A DNA stretch of 64,000 bases from Thalassospira lucentensis (GTDB lineage Bacteria > Pseudomonadota > Alphaproteobacteria > Rhodospirillales > Thalassospiraceae). The position numbers and the translations under genes were made by a program. The stretch spans positions 267,732 through 331,731 of the forward strand of contig NZ_JAATOV010000006.1 in NCBI RefSeq assembly GCF_011806425.1. The letters run 5' to 3'. Positions 63,294 through 64,000 of this stretch are shown here, one piece after another. Every line of letters starts with the position of its first letter. The first letter of the stretch is position 1. Below the pieces are notes generated by a model. That model worked only from the letters and a program-made list of their open reading frames with translations, did not search any database and had not been told where the DNA came from.

Positions 63294-63835
63294 CTTCCCT
63301 CGGTCCCCTGATGCCCATTGTTTCGATGGGGCATGGATATCTAGCTCTATCATCGGGTTAGAATGTAAAGGAAAGGTTCACATATTTGTTTTTATGCCCG
63401 TTTTGATCGGGGTTTTGTGTGACCTTGTTGGCAATGACATATATTATATGTGTGATGATACGCCTTGATATATATCGTGCGTCACCAGAATGACGTGCTT
63501 GGAAATGGTAAGCTGCGTCGAATTCCTTCAACAACCCGCAAGAATCCCAAATCAGATATTTGATGAATCCCCGGCTTAAACATATGCTTTGGGTCTCGCG
63601 CTGCGATTTTTCGATATGGTTTAAAGAATCCTCGCGGGCCGTTTTGCTTTTTTAGGGCTGCCTGTTGGTCGTTCTCAACGTGGTTTTCATGCCAATAGCG
63701 TGATTTTTCAACTTATGGTCACGATGTGTTTGTGTGTGCATGATTGTGGTTGGGGAGAGGCCAAACGCGAAACTGTTGAAAATCAATGGATTTTGCAAAA
63801 ATTAAGATTAAATGCGTTTTTTCATTAAAAAGGTA
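63294..63835. other. Long intergenic region before the rRNA promoter
   Basis: About 540 bp with no credible gene. It is moderately AT-rich near 63770-63835, which includes A/T tracts that could act as an UP element for the following promoter. Confidence 0.4.
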
Positions 63836-63864
63836 TTTACAGGTCGGAGTTAGGGCCCTATAAC
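63836..63864 (+). promoter_or_regulatory. rRNA operon promoter
   Basis: TTTACA (63836-63841), 17-base spacer, TATAAC (63859-63864), preceded by A/T tracts and followed by a GC-rich discriminator (CCGCCTCC) typical of stringently controlled rRNA promoters. Confidence 0.7.
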
Positions 63865-63937
63865 CCGCCTCCACCGACGCAGTGCGGCGCCAACAAGAAC
63901 GGCGACGCGGGGCGGACGGTTTCGGGCTTCGGTCCTA

Positions 63938-64000
63938 GAGTTCTTTGACATTGTTGATCAGTAGGAAGGGATGCGCGGGCAGCGTTATGGCGCAAAGTCT
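63938..64000 (+). promoter_or_regulatory. rRNA leader with boxA-like antitermination site
   Basis: GAGTTCTTTGACATTGTTGA starting at 63938 is the sequence found in the leader just ahead of 16S rRNA in many alphaproteobacteria, with a boxA-like core TTCTTTGACA. The 16S gene itself should start to the right of the window. Confidence 0.7.

Overview
The window looks like a chromosomal segment of a free-living alphaproteobacterium, most likely Rhodospirillales and probably close to Thalassospira. That placement is inference from the gene families: glnB-glnA behind a sigma54-type promoter, orphan TRAP solute receptors with Tat leaders, a globin-coupled chemoreceptor, an SSS-type hybrid kinase and the style of the rRNA leader. 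No marker gene was compared. Coding density is high, on both strands, in short operons. No transposase, integrase or CRISPR array was seen.

Layout. 1-5.1 kb: end of a GntR regulator, then two TetR regulators, each divergent from an oxidoreductase (a trimethylamine-dehydrogenase-like flavoenzyme and an NmrA-type SDR). 5.1-10.1 kb: EAL phosphodiesterase, membrane class III nucleotide cyclase, AraC regulator, DMT exporter. 10.3-18.9 kb: TPR-sulfotransferase, adenosine-deaminase family enzyme, two alpha/beta hydrolases, OsmC, a PAS-PAS-GGDEF cyclase and two small unknowns. 19-23.7 kb: glnB-glnA (sigma54-type promoter), class I aminotransferase, Gfo/Idh/MocA oxidoreductase. 24-26.3 kb: tRNA-His followed by an accessory islet with a degraded copy of the tRNA 3' end, a Tat-exported serine hydrolase and an AT-richer two-TM protein of unknown function. 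26.4-31.8 kb: pyrC, a SprA-related protein whose HExxH motif is broken, DUF547, GNAT, a small protein behind a Fur-like box, DMT exporter. 31.9-36.5 kb: gyrA-coaD-cyclophilin operon and two identical tRNA-Lys genes with duplicated promoters. 36.7-39.4 kb: exbB-exbD-exbD-tonB operon with a Fur-like box. 39.5-53 kb: globin-coupled MCP, lone lysozyme-like gene, two tandem TRAP receptors without channel genes, an SSS-PAS-HK-REC kinase of 1317 aa, LysE exporter with AraC regulator, second MCP. 53.3-64 kb: AI-2E-type transporter, duplicated YdhR-like protein with a Tat-leader micro-ORF and a divergent TetR, NarL-type response regulator, pepN, a structured intergenic RNA candidate, SPOR protein, upp, a lipoprotein, and at the very end the promoter and antitermination leader of an rRNA operon.

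Together the genes cover nitrogen sensing (PII/GlnA), pyrimidine synthesis and salvage (PyrC, Upp), iron-energised uptake (TonB system) and a dense set of second-messenger and chemosensory proteins. The items most worth following are the multi-hairpin RNA at 60257-60437 with two CU-rich loops, the tRNA-His islet, and the Tat-leader micro-ORF at 55394-55519.
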